Origin: Bradyrhizobium sp. Arg816
GTDB taxonomy: Bacteria; Pseudomonadota; Alphaproteobacteria; Rhizobiales; Xanthobacteraceae
Length of the DNA: 64,000 nucleotides
Direction: 5' to 3'
NCBI RefSeq assembly: GCF_029989365.1
Contig: NZ_JAPRAQ010000011.1
Coordinates: 220,288-284,287 of the forward strand
Shown here: in pieces, positions 25,172 to 33,535 of the stretch
Layout: every line of letters begins with the position of its first letter
Position numbering within the stretch: the stretch's first letter is position 1
The notes under the pieces: generated by a model
Database searches by the model: none
What the model was told of the DNA's origin: nothing
What the model saw: the letters and a program-made list of their open reading frames with translations, nothing else
Position numbers and translations under genes: made by a program

Positions 25172-25465
25172 TCAATGCCTCACATGCTCGAACACGACGA
25201 TCACGCCCGTCGGCTCCGGCTCGTGGGCCATCAGGCGCGTGAGGTCGGCATCGCTCCAGTCGGCGAGGCTGACGACTTCGCCGGTCTGGCGCTCGGCGCT
25301 GACCGACGGGGTCGGCTCGAGCACCTTCAGGCCCGTCTCGTCGACGAAGAAGGTGTGCTCGCCGAACATGCTGTTGAGCTGCGGCATGGCGGGATGCTCG
25401 TCGGGCAGCACCTGGGCGCCGAGTTGGTTGACGGTCTGCTTCACCTGTTCGGATGTGAGCTTCAT
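25172..25465 (-). CDS. Conserved hypothetical protein, 97 residues
   Basis: From ATG 25465 (GGAGC upstream) the product reads MKLTSEQVKQTVNQLGAQVL, then FGEHTFFVDETGLKVLEPTP and a late DWSDADLTRLMAHEPEPTGV. It is soluble, acidic and compact. I do not recognise a named family. It stands alone between dinB and the DUF1330 gene. Confidence 0.6.
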   Translation of the reverse strand: MKLTSEQVKQTVNQLGAQVLPDEHPAMPQLNSMFGEHTFFVDETGLKVLEPTPSVSAERQTGEVVSLADWSDADLTRLMAHEPEPTGVIVVFEHVRH

Positions 25466-25670
25466 GGGCTGCTCCGTTTCTGTCGTGCCGGGTTTCATTG
25501 AGATGAGCCAAAACGGGCGTTCCCTGCGCCTGTGTCGCCTGGCTCAAATTCCCGAACGGATGCTGCGCACGAATGTTCCGGAAAAATGTATTTCGTGATC
25601 GCGAGTTTCATCTGCCGCGCTCACGGCACGGGATCGCCACACGATGCACACGATCCGCCTGTCGATGGCG

Positions 25671-25964
25671 CTATTCGGCGGCTTCGACGATCCGGATGTC
25701 GCGGTCGGTGCCGTCGCCGAGCAGGTCATGAGCGGCCTTGTAGGCGGGACTTTCATACGCCGCCTTGGCGCGCTCGACGCTGTCGAACTCGATGAGAACG
25801 ACGCGTTCCATCAGGCCGTGCTCGTAGGCCGCAACCGGCATCCCGCGCGCGAGCACGCGTCCACCGGCGGCCTCGATGGCCGGACGCGACAGCTTGGCGT
25901 AGGCCGCCATGGCGTCTGGGCTCTTGATCGCGCGATAAGTGGCAACCCAATAGGCTTTTGCCAT
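25671..25964 (-). CDS. DUF1330 family protein
   Basis: The 97-residue product has the alpha/beta-barrel dimer layout of DUF1330: KAYWVATYRAIKSPDAMAAY, then GRVLARGMPVAAYEHGLMER and VVLIEFDSVERAKAAYESPA, with YKAA following. Members are small cytoplasmic proteins with no settled role. ATG 25964 has GGAG at eight bases. It lies 25 bases after the tag gene and is probably cotranscribed with it. Confidence 0.9.
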   Translation of the reverse strand: MAKAYWVATYRAIKSPDAMAAYAKLSRPAIEAAGGRVLARGMPVAAYEHGLMERVVLIEFDSVERAKAAYESPAYKAAHDLLGDGTDRDIRIVEAAE

Positions 25965-25989
25965 TTCTGTTCTCCTGGTTTCCCGCGAC

Positions 25990-26679
25990 TTAGTGCTCGC
26001 CTCGGTTCTCGCCAACCGAGAGCGCGCAGATGCGTGACAAGTATGTGTAGGGCAGACCGGTCTCCTCGGCCCAGGCGTTGAACTGTGCTTGCACCTTTGC
26101 GAGATCGCCCTTGGACTTCACCTCTTCGGCGATGTCGAGGCCGGCATCGCGCAGGCAGGCGACGACATCCTTGGAGGTGACAAAACCATCCCAGCCGACG
26201 AAGCGCAGCAGCATCTGCCCGGTGTTGCCGCCGAGCCGACTGCCGCGCTTGGTGAGGAGATCGAGCAGGCCGACCTCGTTGGATGGCGGCCATTTCGCCA
26301 GAAACTTGCCGAAGCTGCCGTGCTCTTTTGCGATCTCCTGGACGAAGCTGGCGTTGTCGCGCACCGACATGATCTTGGCGCCGTTGCGCACGATGCGCGC
26401 GTCGCGCAAGAGGGCCTCCCAATAGTCCTCCGGCTGGAAGGTGAGCTTGGCCGGCTGAAAATGCAGAAACGCCGCTTCAAATCCGTCCCATTTCGAATCG
26501 ATCACGCTCCAGGCAAAGCCCGCGCAAAACACCCGCCTGGTCATCTCGGCGAGGATGCGATCGTCGCCGAGCTTGGCCAGCCCCTTCAGGTCGGGCTTTT
26601 CGGGCATCAGCCTGTCCAGCGCCTTGGGGCCGCCCTTGCGCTTCTCGGCGCGGGCACGAATGGTCTTGAAGGAGGTCAT
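25990..26679 (-). CDS. tag: DNA-3-methyladenine glycosylase I
   Basis: The 229-residue protein matches Tag-type glycosylases: RVFCAGFAWSVIDSKWDGFE, then LLRDARIVRNGAKIMSVRDN and KEHGSFGKFLAKWP, and GGNTGQMLLRFVGWDGFVTS in the helix-hairpin part. It removes 3-methyladenine from alkylated DNA. The zinc-binding Cys/His set of E. coli Tag is not obvious, so it belongs to a diverged branch. It is upstream of the DUF1330 gene on the same strand. Confidence 0.9.
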   Translation of the reverse strand: MTSFKTIRARAEKRKGGPKALDRLMPEKPDLKGLAKLGDDRILAEMTRRVFCAGFAWSVIDSKWDGFEAAFLHFQPAKLTFQPEDYWEALLRDARIVRNGAKIMSVRDNASFVQEIAKEHGSFGKFLAKWPPSNEVGLLDLLTKRGSRLGGNTGQMLLRFVGWDGFVTSKDVVACLRDAGLDIAEEVKSKGDLAKVQAQFNAWAEETGLPYTYLSRICALSVGENRGEH

Positions 26680-26888
26680 GCGGATACGGGCGTTTGAGGA
26701 TGCGCCACGACATCAGAATTCGATGACACGGTCCAGCCCTGCGGTGCCCGGCCACCTGCGCACGCCAATGCGCCGCAGCATGCTGCCGGCCATTGGCCTG
26801 ACGAGAAGAGGCAGCCATTCTGGTCTGCTTCTTGCTTTATAATGTTTTGGAATTCCCAGACATTTTCAAACCCGCCCACGGATTTTCA

Positions 26889-27716
26889 ATGCGCTGCCTG
26901 GTCGTGGCCGATTTGCACTACTCGCTGCCGCAGCTCGACTGGCTGGTCAGCGCGGCGCCGCAGTTCGACCTCGTGATCTTCGCCGGCGATGCGCTCGACA
27001 TCGGCTCGATGGTGGATTTTCGCGCGCAGATCGTGGTGGTGAAGAAGTACCTCGCGCTGCTCGCCGCACAGACCCGCGTGATCCTCTGCTCCGGCAATCA
27101 CGACCTCGACGAGCGCAATATGGAGGGCGAAAAGATCTCGCGCTGGATCTCGGAGGTGCGGGAGCTCGGAATCAGTTGCGACGGCGACAGCCTCGCCATC
27201 GGCGACACGCTGTTCACGGTGTGCCCGTGGTGGGATGGCCCGCTGGTCAAGCAACGCATCGTCGCGCAGCTGCGCGCCGCCGCCGAAAACCGCCCGCAAC
27301 GCTGGATCTGGGCCCATCATGCGCCGCCGGCGAATTCACCGACCAGCTGGGGCGGCAAGCGCTTCTTCGGCGACGTCGATCTGGTGCAGTGGATCATGCA
27401 GTATCAGCCGTCGATGGTGATCTCGGGCCATGTGCACCAGTCACCCTTCATCACCGACGGCTCGTGGTTCGACCGGCTCGGGCAGACCTGGGTGTTCAAC
27501 GCCGGCCTGCAACCGGGCCGGCCGCCGACGCATATCGTGCTCGATCTCGCTGCGGACAAGGCGTTCTGGCTGGCAGCGGGCCAAGCGCAGTGGATCGACC
27601 TCGGCGCACCGCTGAAGCGGCCCGCAAACACCGTCGAGGAGCCACCGGACTGGCTCACATCCTTGGATCGGATTGCCGATCCGAGCCTGGCGAGACCTCG
27701 TGCGGCGGCAGGTTGA
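26889..27716 (+). CDS. Calcineurin-like metallophosphoesterase
   Basis: The 275-residue protein carries the metal motifs in order: DLHYS at residue 8, GDALDIGS near 37, GNHD near 77 (SGNHDLDE), HHAPP near 145 and GHVHQSP near 185. This is a cytoplasmic phosphoesterase with two metal ions; substrate unknown. I chose ATG 26889 because MRCLVVADLHY starts directly at the fold. Its 3' end overlaps the convergent gene at 27655-28143 by 62 bases. Confidence 0.88.
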   Translation: MRCLVVADLHYSLPQLDWLVSAAPQFDLVIFAGDALDIGSMVDFRAQIVVVKKYLALLAAQTRVILCSGNHDLDERNMEGEKISRWISEVRELGISCDGDSLAIGDTLFTVCPWWDGPLVKQRIVAQLRAAAENRPQRWIWAHHAPPANSPTSWGGKRFFGDVDLVQWIMQYQPSMVISGHVHQSPFITDGSWFDRLGQTWVFNAGLQPGRPPTHIVLDLAADKAFWLAAGQAQWIDLGAPLKRPANTVEEPPDWLTSLDRIADPSLARPRAAAG

Positions 27717-28143
27717 TCATGCTCTGGAGCACCTCGCCGACCATGGCGAGATGCGTGCCGTGGCCGGCATATTGCCGCTTGAGATCGGCGAGATAGGTGT
27801 TGGCGACGTTGAGCCGCTGCGCCAGCGTGCGCGCGAGCAGCAGCGCGACCTCGGGCCGCTGGATGAGGAATGACGCCGCGTCCTCGAACTCATAGATGAC
27901 GGAATCCGAGCTGGCCCGCACGGTCGCGGTATGCGGCAGCCCAAGCAGCACGGACATCTCGCCGAACACGGCGCCCGGCTCGGCGATGGTCGCGACCACC
28001 GTGTCGCTCTTGAGCACTTCGAGCTTGCCCTCGACGAGCACGTAGAGGTGGCCGCTGCTGGTGCCGCCCTCGGTGACGACCGACGTGCCAGCCTTGACCT
28101 GCCGCTCCGTTCCGCCGGTGCAATGATCCAGAACTGCGCGCAT
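27655..28143 (-). CDS. Cyclic nucleotide-binding domain protein
   Basis: From ATG 28143 (GGGAG upstream) the 162-residue product is one CRP-like sensor domain: VKAGTSVVTEGGTSSGHLYV, then LVEGKLEVL and GAVFGEMSVLLGLPHTATVR. The phosphate-binding cassette keeps GE, but has HT where cAMP binders usually have an Arg followed by Ser or Thr. Ligand binding may therefore differ. There is no DNA-binding domain, so it is a stand-alone sensor. It converges on the phosphoesterase. Confidence 0.85.
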   Translation of the reverse strand: MRAVLDHCTGGTERQVKAGTSVVTEGGTSSGHLYVLVEGKLEVLKSDTVVATIAEPGAVFGEMSVLLGLPHTATVRASSDSVIYEFEDAASFLIQRPEVALLLARTLAQRLNVANTYLADLKRQYAGHGTHLAMVGEVLQSMINLPPHEVSPGSDRQSDPRM

Positions 28144-28219
28144 CGCCGAAGCTCCCATCGCTGGGGAAATCCAGCCGATACTAGAGCACGATCCGTGCCA
28201 GGCGGCAACGCGCGGACGG

Positions 28220-28755
28220 CTATCGCGACAAGCGCTTTGCGAGGTGAACCGACTGCCAGTCTCCGAGGTCGGTATCCCGGAAGCCCGCCTTCTTCGCCAG
28301 ACCACGCATCTCGGCATTTGTCCGAGCAGTCTCGGCCGCGATCATCTCGTGGCCAAGATCGGTCGCACGCGTCTCCATCGCCGTCATCATCTGCAAGCCG
28401 AGGCCCAGGCGCTGGAACCCATCGGCGACCGAGATGGCAAACTCGCCATGCCGTGCAGTCGCATCATAGGCGTAGTTCGCTTCGCCGATGATGGTGTGCA
28501 GCCCTTCCTGCCTGACTTCGGCGAGCAGGGTGAAATGACCGGGACGGCCCGTCTTCGCCACGCATTCGGCCGCGACCAGAGCGAAGTCGGTACGCGCGCC
28601 CATGAAGCGCTTGTTGCGCGACGTCGTGGACAGTCCGGTGAAATAGACCGACAGGTTCTCGACATCGGATACGCCGGCGGCCTGATGCAGACCAAGCCCT
28701 TCGCTTCGGCCAGTTTTACCGGCTCGACGACGGCTCCCGGAAACAGCTGTGACAT
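28220..28755 (-). pseudogene. GNAT acetyltransferase, frameshifted
   Basis: A plausible start, MSQLFPGAVVEPVKLAEAKG, is read from 28755 up to LVCIRPP. The rest of a GNAT protein follows in another frame: GVSDVENLSVYFTGLSTTSR, then the acetyl-CoA site region VADGFQRLGLGLQMMTAMET and MRGLAKKAGFRD. A one-base shift near 28670-28690 joins them as LVCIRP-GVSDVENL, the expected layout. The gene is therefore either broken or carries a sequencing error. The alternative is an unusual start in the second frame, for which I see no signal. Confidence 0.68.
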
Positions 28756-28876
28756 GCGTGATGCTCTCGGCTGGTTGCGTGGACCGCACACCTAACCGAG
28801 ACCGCGCATCCGCGGCTTGGACACCGCTGCCAATCATGCGGCTGAAAACGAACAGCCCGTTGGCCTGTGCCGTGCA

Positions 28877-29617
28877 TCACACACGGGAGAGTGACGGCAC
28901 CTCCTCCGGCATGATCGCCTGGAGGCCGCCGAAGCGGCGCTCGCGGCCGTGGAACGACGCCAGCGCCGCGGAGAGATCGCTCGCGTCGAATTCGGGCCAC
29001 ATCCGCTCGGTGAAGTGCAACTCGGCATAGGCACCTTCCCAGAGCAGGAAGTCCGACAGCCGCTTCTCGCCGGAGGTGCGGATGATGAGATCGACGTCGC
29101 GTAGGCCGGCCTCGCCGGTGACGAGCTGCGAGAAGGCTTCACGGGTGAGGCTCGTCAGTGCCGCCGCCTTCGCTGCGGCATTGAGGATGGCGTCGCGCGC
29201 GGAATAGTCGACCGCGATGCGCAGGTGAAGCGCGCTGCCGTGCGCGGTGGAGTCTTCCGCGCGCGCGATCGCATTGGCGATGCCGTCGGGCAGACGGTCG
29301 CGGCGGCCGATCACGGTGAGGCGCACGCCGTTCCTGGCGAGGCTCTGCACCTCGTTGGCGAGATAGAAGCGCAGCAACGTCATCAGCGCGGCGACTTCGG
29401 TTTTCGGCCTGCGCCAATTGTCGGTGGAGAAGGCGTAGAGCGTCAGCGTCCCGATGCCCTGCTTGGGCGCGGCCTCGACGATGCGACGGATCGCCTCGAC
29501 GCCGGCTTCGTGGCCGCGCACGCGCGACAAGCCGCGGCGTGTCGCCCACCGGCCGTTGCCGTCCATGATGATGCCGACGTGAAGCTTCTCGCTGCGCGAG
29601 GTCATGTCGCTTTGCAT
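28877..29617 (-). CDS. uppS: Isoprenyl transferase (undecaprenyl diphosphate synthase family)
   Basis: The 246-residue protein has the family motifs HVGIIMDGNGRWATRRGLSR (Asp for Mg), GHEAGVEAIRRIVEAAPKQG, LTLYAFSTDNWRRP, DVDLIIRTSGEKRLSDFLLW and ELHFTERMWPEF. It joins isopentenyl units in cis to make a polyprenyl carrier for cell-wall and surface glycans. Rhizobial genomes often have more than one copy, and this one lacks cdsA or dxr neighbours, so it may not be the essential copy. ATG 29617 has GGAG upstream; a palindrome (29610-29624) covers the start itself. Confidence 0.92.
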   Translation of the reverse strand: MQSDMTSRSEKLHVGIIMDGNGRWATRRGLSRVRGHEAGVEAIRRIVEAAPKQGIGTLTLYAFSTDNWRRPKTEVAALMTLLRFYLANEVQSLARNGVRLTVIGRRDRLPDGIANAIARAEDSTAHGSALHLRIAVDYSARDAILNAAAKAAALTSLTREAFSQLVTGEAGLRDVDLIIRTSGEKRLSDFLLWEGAYAELHFTERMWPEFDASDLSAALASFHGRERRFGGLQAIMPEEVPSLSRV

Positions 29618-29624
29618 TGCAAAG
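29610..29624. promoter_or_regulatory. Palindromic operator candidate at uppS start
   Basis: CTTTGCATTGCAAAG is a perfect inverted repeat (CTTTG-N5-CAAAG). It covers the first codons and the spacer after the ribosome-binding site of the isoprenyl transferase gene. The same CTTTG-N5-CAAAG stands at 30679-30693, before the membrane protein/regulator pair. The winged-helix regulator between them is the natural candidate to bind both. Confidence 0.5.
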
Positions 29625-29645
29625 TCTCCGGTCAAAAAAGGGGGA

Positions 29646-30023
29646 TCAGGTCGAGATGATACCGAGACGGCCAAGCGGCGGCGCCTCGCGGCCAGCGGCC
29701 TTGGCGGCGTCGCGTACCAGCCGCTCGAGCACGGCGAGATAGTCGAGGAAGCGGCGGCGGCCGGCCTTGGTCAGGCGGCAGGTGGTGTGCGGGCGGTTGC
29801 CCTCATAGCCCTTGGTCACCTCGACGAGGCCGGCCTCCTGGAGCACGGCGAGATGCCGGCTGAGATTGCCGTCGGTGAGACCGCAGAGCTGCTTGAGATC
29901 GGCGAACGCCAGGCCCTTCGGATGCGCCATCAGCGAAGTCAGAAGCCCGAGCCTCGCCTTCTCGTGGATGACGCGGTCGAGCCCTTCATAGGAAAAGGGT
30001 GCGCTGTCAGTCTTCGACATCAT
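29646..30023 (-). CDS. Winged-helix transcriptional regulator
   Basis: The 125-residue product is a single winged-helix domain: GLLTSLMAHPKGLAFADLKQ, then LCGLTDGNLSRHLAVLQEAG, LVEVTKGYEGNRPHTTCRLT and KAGRRRFLDYLAVLERL. It matches the MarR/ArsR-like regulators that are often paired with a DUF-type membrane protein. It overlaps the 3' end of the membrane protein gene by 17 bases and is followed after 28 bases by uppS. It probably represses its own operon through the CTTTG palindromes. Confidence 0.86.
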   Translation of the reverse strand: MMSKTDSAPFSYEGLDRVIHEKARLGLLTSLMAHPKGLAFADLKQLCGLTDGNLSRHLAVLQEAGLVEVTKGYEGNRPHTTCRLTKAGRRRFLDYLAVLERLVRDAAKAAGREAPPLGRLGIIST

Positions 30024-30624
30024 GGTCTCCGGACGCGAAATACAGAATGCCCGCCATCACCGACTGCCCGATCACGAAGGGCAGCCCCATGGTCCATGGC
30101 GACAGCGTGTGGGTTTGGCTCGCCAGGACCAGCACCGCGAAGCCCGACACGAAATACCAGGCGCCGGCGAGCGCGACGGTGCGCGGCAGCGAACGAACCG
30201 AGGCGAAGATGCCGAGCGAGACCAGGATCTGCCACAGGCCGGGCAGCAGCCACAGCGTCTCGCTCGCGAATTTCCACATCACCACCGCGAGCAATACGCC
30301 GGCGACACCCGCGGGCAGGAACTGTTCGACCGCCTGGTGGATCATGGCATCGGCCAGGCCCGAGTGATGGCGGCGCGAGCGCGCGCGCATCTCGATGCCG
30401 ATCATCAGGCCGGAGAGCACCGCAGCCATGAACCAGCCGAAGAAGAAGCCGAGCGGCTCGCTGGTGGGATCGCCGAGCAGCCAGAATTGGAGGATTGCGG
30501 TGAGAAGCGCGACGGCGCCCGTCGCAGCGATCGTCGCCGGACCATAGCCGCGGAACGCCGTGCCCGCCGCGATCTGGTTGCGGATCGCCACGATGTCGGC
30601 CAGTGCCTTGTCAAGATCGCGCAT
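30007..30624 (-). CDS. Membrane protein paired with regulator
   Basis: The 205-residue product has about five membrane helices after a 30-residue soluble start: ATIAATGAVALLTAILQFWL, FFFGWFMAAVLSGLMIGIEM, VAGVLLAVVMWKF, LWQILVSLGIFA, and GLPFVIGQSVMAGILYFA. It has no enzyme motif. Such proteins occur directly upstream of a small winged-helix gene in many proteobacteria, and the pair may sense membrane state. ATG 30624 is chosen so that MRDLDKALADI starts the soluble part; 30636 is also open. Confidence 0.75.
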   Translation of the reverse strand: MRDLDKALADIVAIRNQIAAGTAFRGYGPATIAATGAVALLTAILQFWLLGDPTSEPLGFFFGWFMAAVLSGLMIGIEMRARSRRHHSGLADAMIHQAVEQFLPAGVAGVLLAVVMWKFASETLWLLPGLWQILVSLGIFASVRSLPRTVALAGAWYFVSGFAVLVLASQTHTLSPWTMGLPFVIGQSVMAGILYFASGDHDVED

Positions 30625-30677
30625 TGGCAACGCCAAAACCCCGCTCCGCCCAATTGTCCGGGACGGCCCGCCCCGTC

Positions 30678-30694
30678 ACTTTGTATCGCAAAGT
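30678..30694. promoter_or_regulatory. Palindromic operator candidate before the membrane protein/regulator pair
   Basis: ACTTTGTATCGCAAAGT is an inverted repeat with a five-base centre. A further half site CGCAAAGTA follows at 30705-30712. It lies 54 bases upstream of the start at 30624, where a repressor would act, and matches the site at the uppS start. Confidence 0.52.
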
Positions 30695-30825
30695 ATATCG
30701 CACCGCAAAGTAAAGGCAAGCCCGGAAGTCGCCGCGAGGAGGTCCTGCCCGGACAAACAACTGTCGATTGCACTGCGTATTCTCCCGCGGATAGGATGGA
30801 TCGAAGAGCGTCATCGGGGGATGGT

Positions 30826-32085
30826 ATGTGGCTTAAGTCGTTTGTCGTTGCATCGCTTTTGCAGGCGAGTGTCGTCGGAGCAGCTCATGCGGCGGGGCCG
30901 TTCGGCACGATCCACGTCGGCAACTGGAACGGCGGCGCCTATTCCAATGATTCGACCGGCGCATTCTCACACTGCGCTGCAAGCACACCTTACGCCAACG
31001 GCGTCACTTTGCTCGTTGGCCAGGATGCAAACAATTCGTGGTTGCTCGGCTTCGCCAATCCGGCATTTCGCTTCAAGAAGGGCGAGAACCTGGCGATCGA
31101 CGTCACCTTCGACGGCCAGGCCGAGGCGAGACTCTTCGGAACGGCGCTTTCGGAGGTCATGGTCTCGGCAATTCTGCCCACCAGCGTCGCTCGCGCTCTC
31201 CAGAAGGCGAGCCTGATGGTGGCGGTGGCGAGAGGCACGCCCTTTCAGTTCAGCCTGACATCAACTGCGCCTTTGGTGGCCGCGGTTACCAATTGTGTGA
31301 CCAGAGTCAAAGCCGACGGCCTGGACAAGGCCGGCGATTTTACAAAGATTGCCGCCAAGCCGCAGGCCGCGCCGGACAAGCAGGCATCACCGCCGGCCGG
31401 CGGCAAAGCGGCAAGAACCAACAGCGGCACCGGCTTTGTCGTGAGCGCCAGCGGACACATCGTCACCAACAACCACGTGATCAATGGCTGCGTCGGCGAT
31501 ATCAAGGGCAACCTCCCCGGCGAGGCAACGATGGTGCTGCGCGTCGTGTCGAACGATGCCAACAACGATCTCGCCTTGTTGCAGGCGCCATCGACCACGA
31601 CGTTCAGGGACTTTGCACGTATCCGCGACCGCTCGATCCGCTCCGGCGATTCCGTCGTCGCGATCGGCTTTCCTTATCATGGGATGCTGACCTCCGACTT
31701 TACCGTGACAACCGGTATCGTGAGCTCGCTCAGCGGCATGCGCAACGACAGTCGTTTCCTGCAAATCAGCGCGCCCGTGCAGCCCGGCAACAGCGGGGGT
31801 CCGCTGTTCGACACCACCGGGCAGATCGTGGGCGTGGTCACCGGAAAGGTCGACGCGCTCCGTATCGCCGTGGCCACCGGCAACATTCCCGAAAACATCA
31901 ACTTCGCCATCAAGACCGGTGCGCTGCGCGACTTCCTCGACAATTCCGTGGTGCCCTACCAGACCGCCGAGCCCAAGGGTGAGATCAAGGGTGAGCTCAA
32001 GACCACCGACATCGCCGGCAACGCGCGGCCGTACACGATGCTGATCTCGTGCAACGGCACGGAGCAGGCCGACGCGAAGCGGTAG
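30826..32085 (+). CDS. Secreted trypsin-like serine protease
   Basis: ATG 30826 (GGGGG six bases upstream) opens a signal peptide, MWLKSFVVASLLQASVVGAA, with likely cleavage after HAA. An N-terminal domain of about 170 residues follows, then a HtrA-like protease: HIVTNNHVINGC (His), NDANNDLALLQAPS (Asp) and ISAPVQPGNSGGPLFDTTGQ (Ser). No PDZ domain is seen; the last 60 residues are charged. It should act in the periplasm or outside. The frame is open far upstream, but that part overlaps the minus-strand genes and is not coding. Confidence 0.92.
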   Translation: MWLKSFVVASLLQASVVGAAHAAGPFGTIHVGNWNGGAYSNDSTGAFSHCAASTPYANGVTLLVGQDANNSWLLGFANPAFRFKKGENLAIDVTFDGQAEARLFGTALSEVMVSAILPTSVARALQKASLMVAVARGTPFQFSLTSTAPLVAAVTNCVTRVKADGLDKAGDFTKIAAKPQAAPDKQASPPAGGKAARTNSGTGFVVSASGHIVTNNHVINGCVGDIKGNLPGEATMVLRVVSNDANNDLALLQAPSTTTFRDFARIRDRSIRSGDSVVAIGFPYHGMLTSDFTVTTGIVSSLSGMRNDSRFLQISAPVQPGNSGGPLFDTTGQIVGVVTGKVDALRIAVATGNIPENINFAIKTGALRDFLDNSVVPYQTAEPKGEIKGELKTTDIAGNARPYTMLISCNGTEQADAKR

Positions 32086-32105
32086 ACTGCGACCGACGGC
32101 ACACC

Positions 32106-32300
32106 GCCGCGCCAACCACCGCGGTCATTCCCCGCGACCCGGCTACGCCAAGGCTTCGCCGGGGTTGAGGTCCAGGGGCGCCGAAGCTCTAGCGTAGGCG
32201 GCAAGCGGGGAATCCAGTACGCCGCGGCCTCTCGATTCAGGCACTCCCGTCTCGGGGTACTGGATCGCCCGGTCAAGCCGGGCGATGACACCGTCAATGA
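32106..32300. repeat. Intergenic palindromic repeat, CCAGTACGCCG family
   Basis: The spacer holds AATCCAGTACGCCGCGGC and, about 55 bases on, GGTACTGGATCGCCCGG followed by TCAAGCCGGGCGATGACA, which folds on itself. The same arrangement occurs at 37830-37930. It is typical of dispersed non-coding repeats in Bradyrhizobium intergenic DNA. Confidence 0.7.
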
Positions 32301-32304
32301 CAAC

Positions 32305-33051
32305 TCACCCGTGGCAGCACGCCCCCTTCGCCTGCGGCTCGTACTGGTCGCGCAGGCGGACCCAGTCCATCGGATAGGGCAGGCCGTCCTCGTGACGACC
32401 GAGCGGGGTGAGGTCGAGATATTGATAGGCCGCGTTCATCATGTCGAGACCGCGCGCGAAGCATGAATAGGTATGGAAGATCTCGCCGGCCTCGTTGCGG
32501 TAGAACACGCTGATACCGGGCAGCTCCGGACCGTAGAACGGCGTGGTGCCGAAATTGTATTTCGGCACGCCCTTGTCGATCTGCTCGCGCGTGAACGAGA
32601 CCTCGTAGTCGTGGTTGAAGTCGTTGCTCCCTGACGAGACCCAGTCGAAGGTCCAGCCCATCCGCTTCTTGAAGGCCTCGAGCTTGGCGCTAGGTGCGAG
32701 CGAGATCGCAACCGTGGAGGTGTCGCGCGCGGCGAGGTGCGGCACCATGCGATCGAGACCGTCGGCCCAGAACGAGCAGCTCTTGCACGCGGCCTCCCAG
32801 TCGGGTGCGAACATCACATGCTGCACCACGAGCTGCGGGCGGCCCCCGAAGAGATCGCCGAGCGTCACCTTGCCGTTCGATCCGTCGAACACATAGTTCT
32901 TGTCGACCTTCACCCAGGGCAGCGCGCGGCGCTGCTCGGCGAGGCGTTCGCGGGCCTGGCTGAGCTCCTTCTCATGCGCCAGGTGGGCCTTGCGGGCGGC
33001 GATCCATTGCTCGCGCGAGACGATCTGATGTTGCTGCACGGTATCCTCCAT
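32305..33051 (-). CDS. DUF899 family thioredoxin-fold protein
   Basis: The 248-residue protein matches DUF899: IVSREQWIAARKAHLAHEKE, WVKVDKNYVFDGSNGKVTLG, MFAPDWEAACKSCSFWADGL (with Cys pair), DWVSSGSNDFNHDYEVSFTR and GISVFYRNEAGEIFHTYSCF. These proteins have a thioredoxin-like fold and unknown function; the CKSC-type pair suggests a redox role. It follows five bases after the SRPBCC gene, so the three genes from 33864 to 32305 may form one operon. Confidence 0.88.
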   Translation of the reverse strand: MEDTVQQHQIVSREQWIAARKAHLAHEKELSQARERLAEQRRALPWVKVDKNYVFDGSNGKVTLGDLFGGRPQLVVQHVMFAPDWEAACKSCSFWADGLDRMVPHLAARDTSTVAISLAPSAKLEAFKKRMGWTFDWVSSGSNDFNHDYEVSFTREQIDKGVPKYNFGTTPFYGPELPGISVFYRNEAGEIFHTYSCFARGLDMMNAAYQYLDLTPLGRHEDGLPYPMDWVRLRDQYEPQAKGACCHG

Positions 33052-33055
33052 GGTG

Positions 33056-33535
33056 TCAGGCGACGAAGGCGTCGAGCTTGTCGAGGGACGCGCTCCAGCC
33101 GCGCTGGTGATTGTCGCGTGCGGTCTCGTCGAAGAACTGGGCGTGATGGAAGATCATCAGCGTGCCGGCGCTATCCGGCTTCAGCGTGATCGTCACCAGC
33201 GATTCGCGCTCCGGCGTCGAATGCCAGGCCCAGGTGAATACCAGCCGCTCGTTCGGCACGACCTCGCGATAGATGCCGCCGGCCTCGAAATATTCGCCGT
33301 CGTCACCGGTGAAGCTGATGCGGTAGCGGCCGCCGGTACGGACATCGAGCTCGGCGTCCAGCGTCGCCGGCTTCATGTTCGGCGGCCCGAACCACTGGAC
33401 TAGCTGCGCGGCTTGCGTCCAGGCGGCGTAGACTTTTTCCGGCCTTGCGCGGAGCCGGCGCGTGAGCGTGAGGCTGGGACGCTCGCTTGGATATTCGGCT
33501 GTGCGGGGATCGGCGTTGACGGCTGCGTTGGCCAT
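33056..33535 (-). CDS. SRPBCC (AHSA1-like) domain protein
   Basis: The 159-residue product has the START-like fold of the AHSA1 family: RRLRARPEKVYAAWTQAAQL, VQWFGPPNMKPATLDAELDV, GGRYRISFTGDDGEYFEAGG and a final helix NHQRGWSASLDKLDAFV. In such pairs the protein is controlled by an ArsR-type gene directly upstream, as here. Its first 136 bases overlap the end of that gene in another frame. Ligand unknown. Confidence 0.92.
   Translation of the reverse strand: MANAAVNADPRTAEYPSERPSLTLTRRLRARPEKVYAAWTQAAQLVQWFGPPNMKPATLDAELDVRTGGRYRISFTGDDGEYFEAGGIYREVVPNERLVFTWAWHSTPERESLVTITLKPDSAGTLMIFHHAQFFDETARDNHQRGWSASLDKLDAFVA

Noticed and set aside
28756..28837. Start of the GNAT gene in the second frame
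   Set aside because: The upstream residues do not look like a GNAT start, while the other frame gives a normal one that ends just where homology begins.
30022..30825. Open frame upstream of the secreted protease
   Set aside because: It is the mirror of the minus-strand regulator and membrane protein genes. The signal peptide at 30826 fixes the start.
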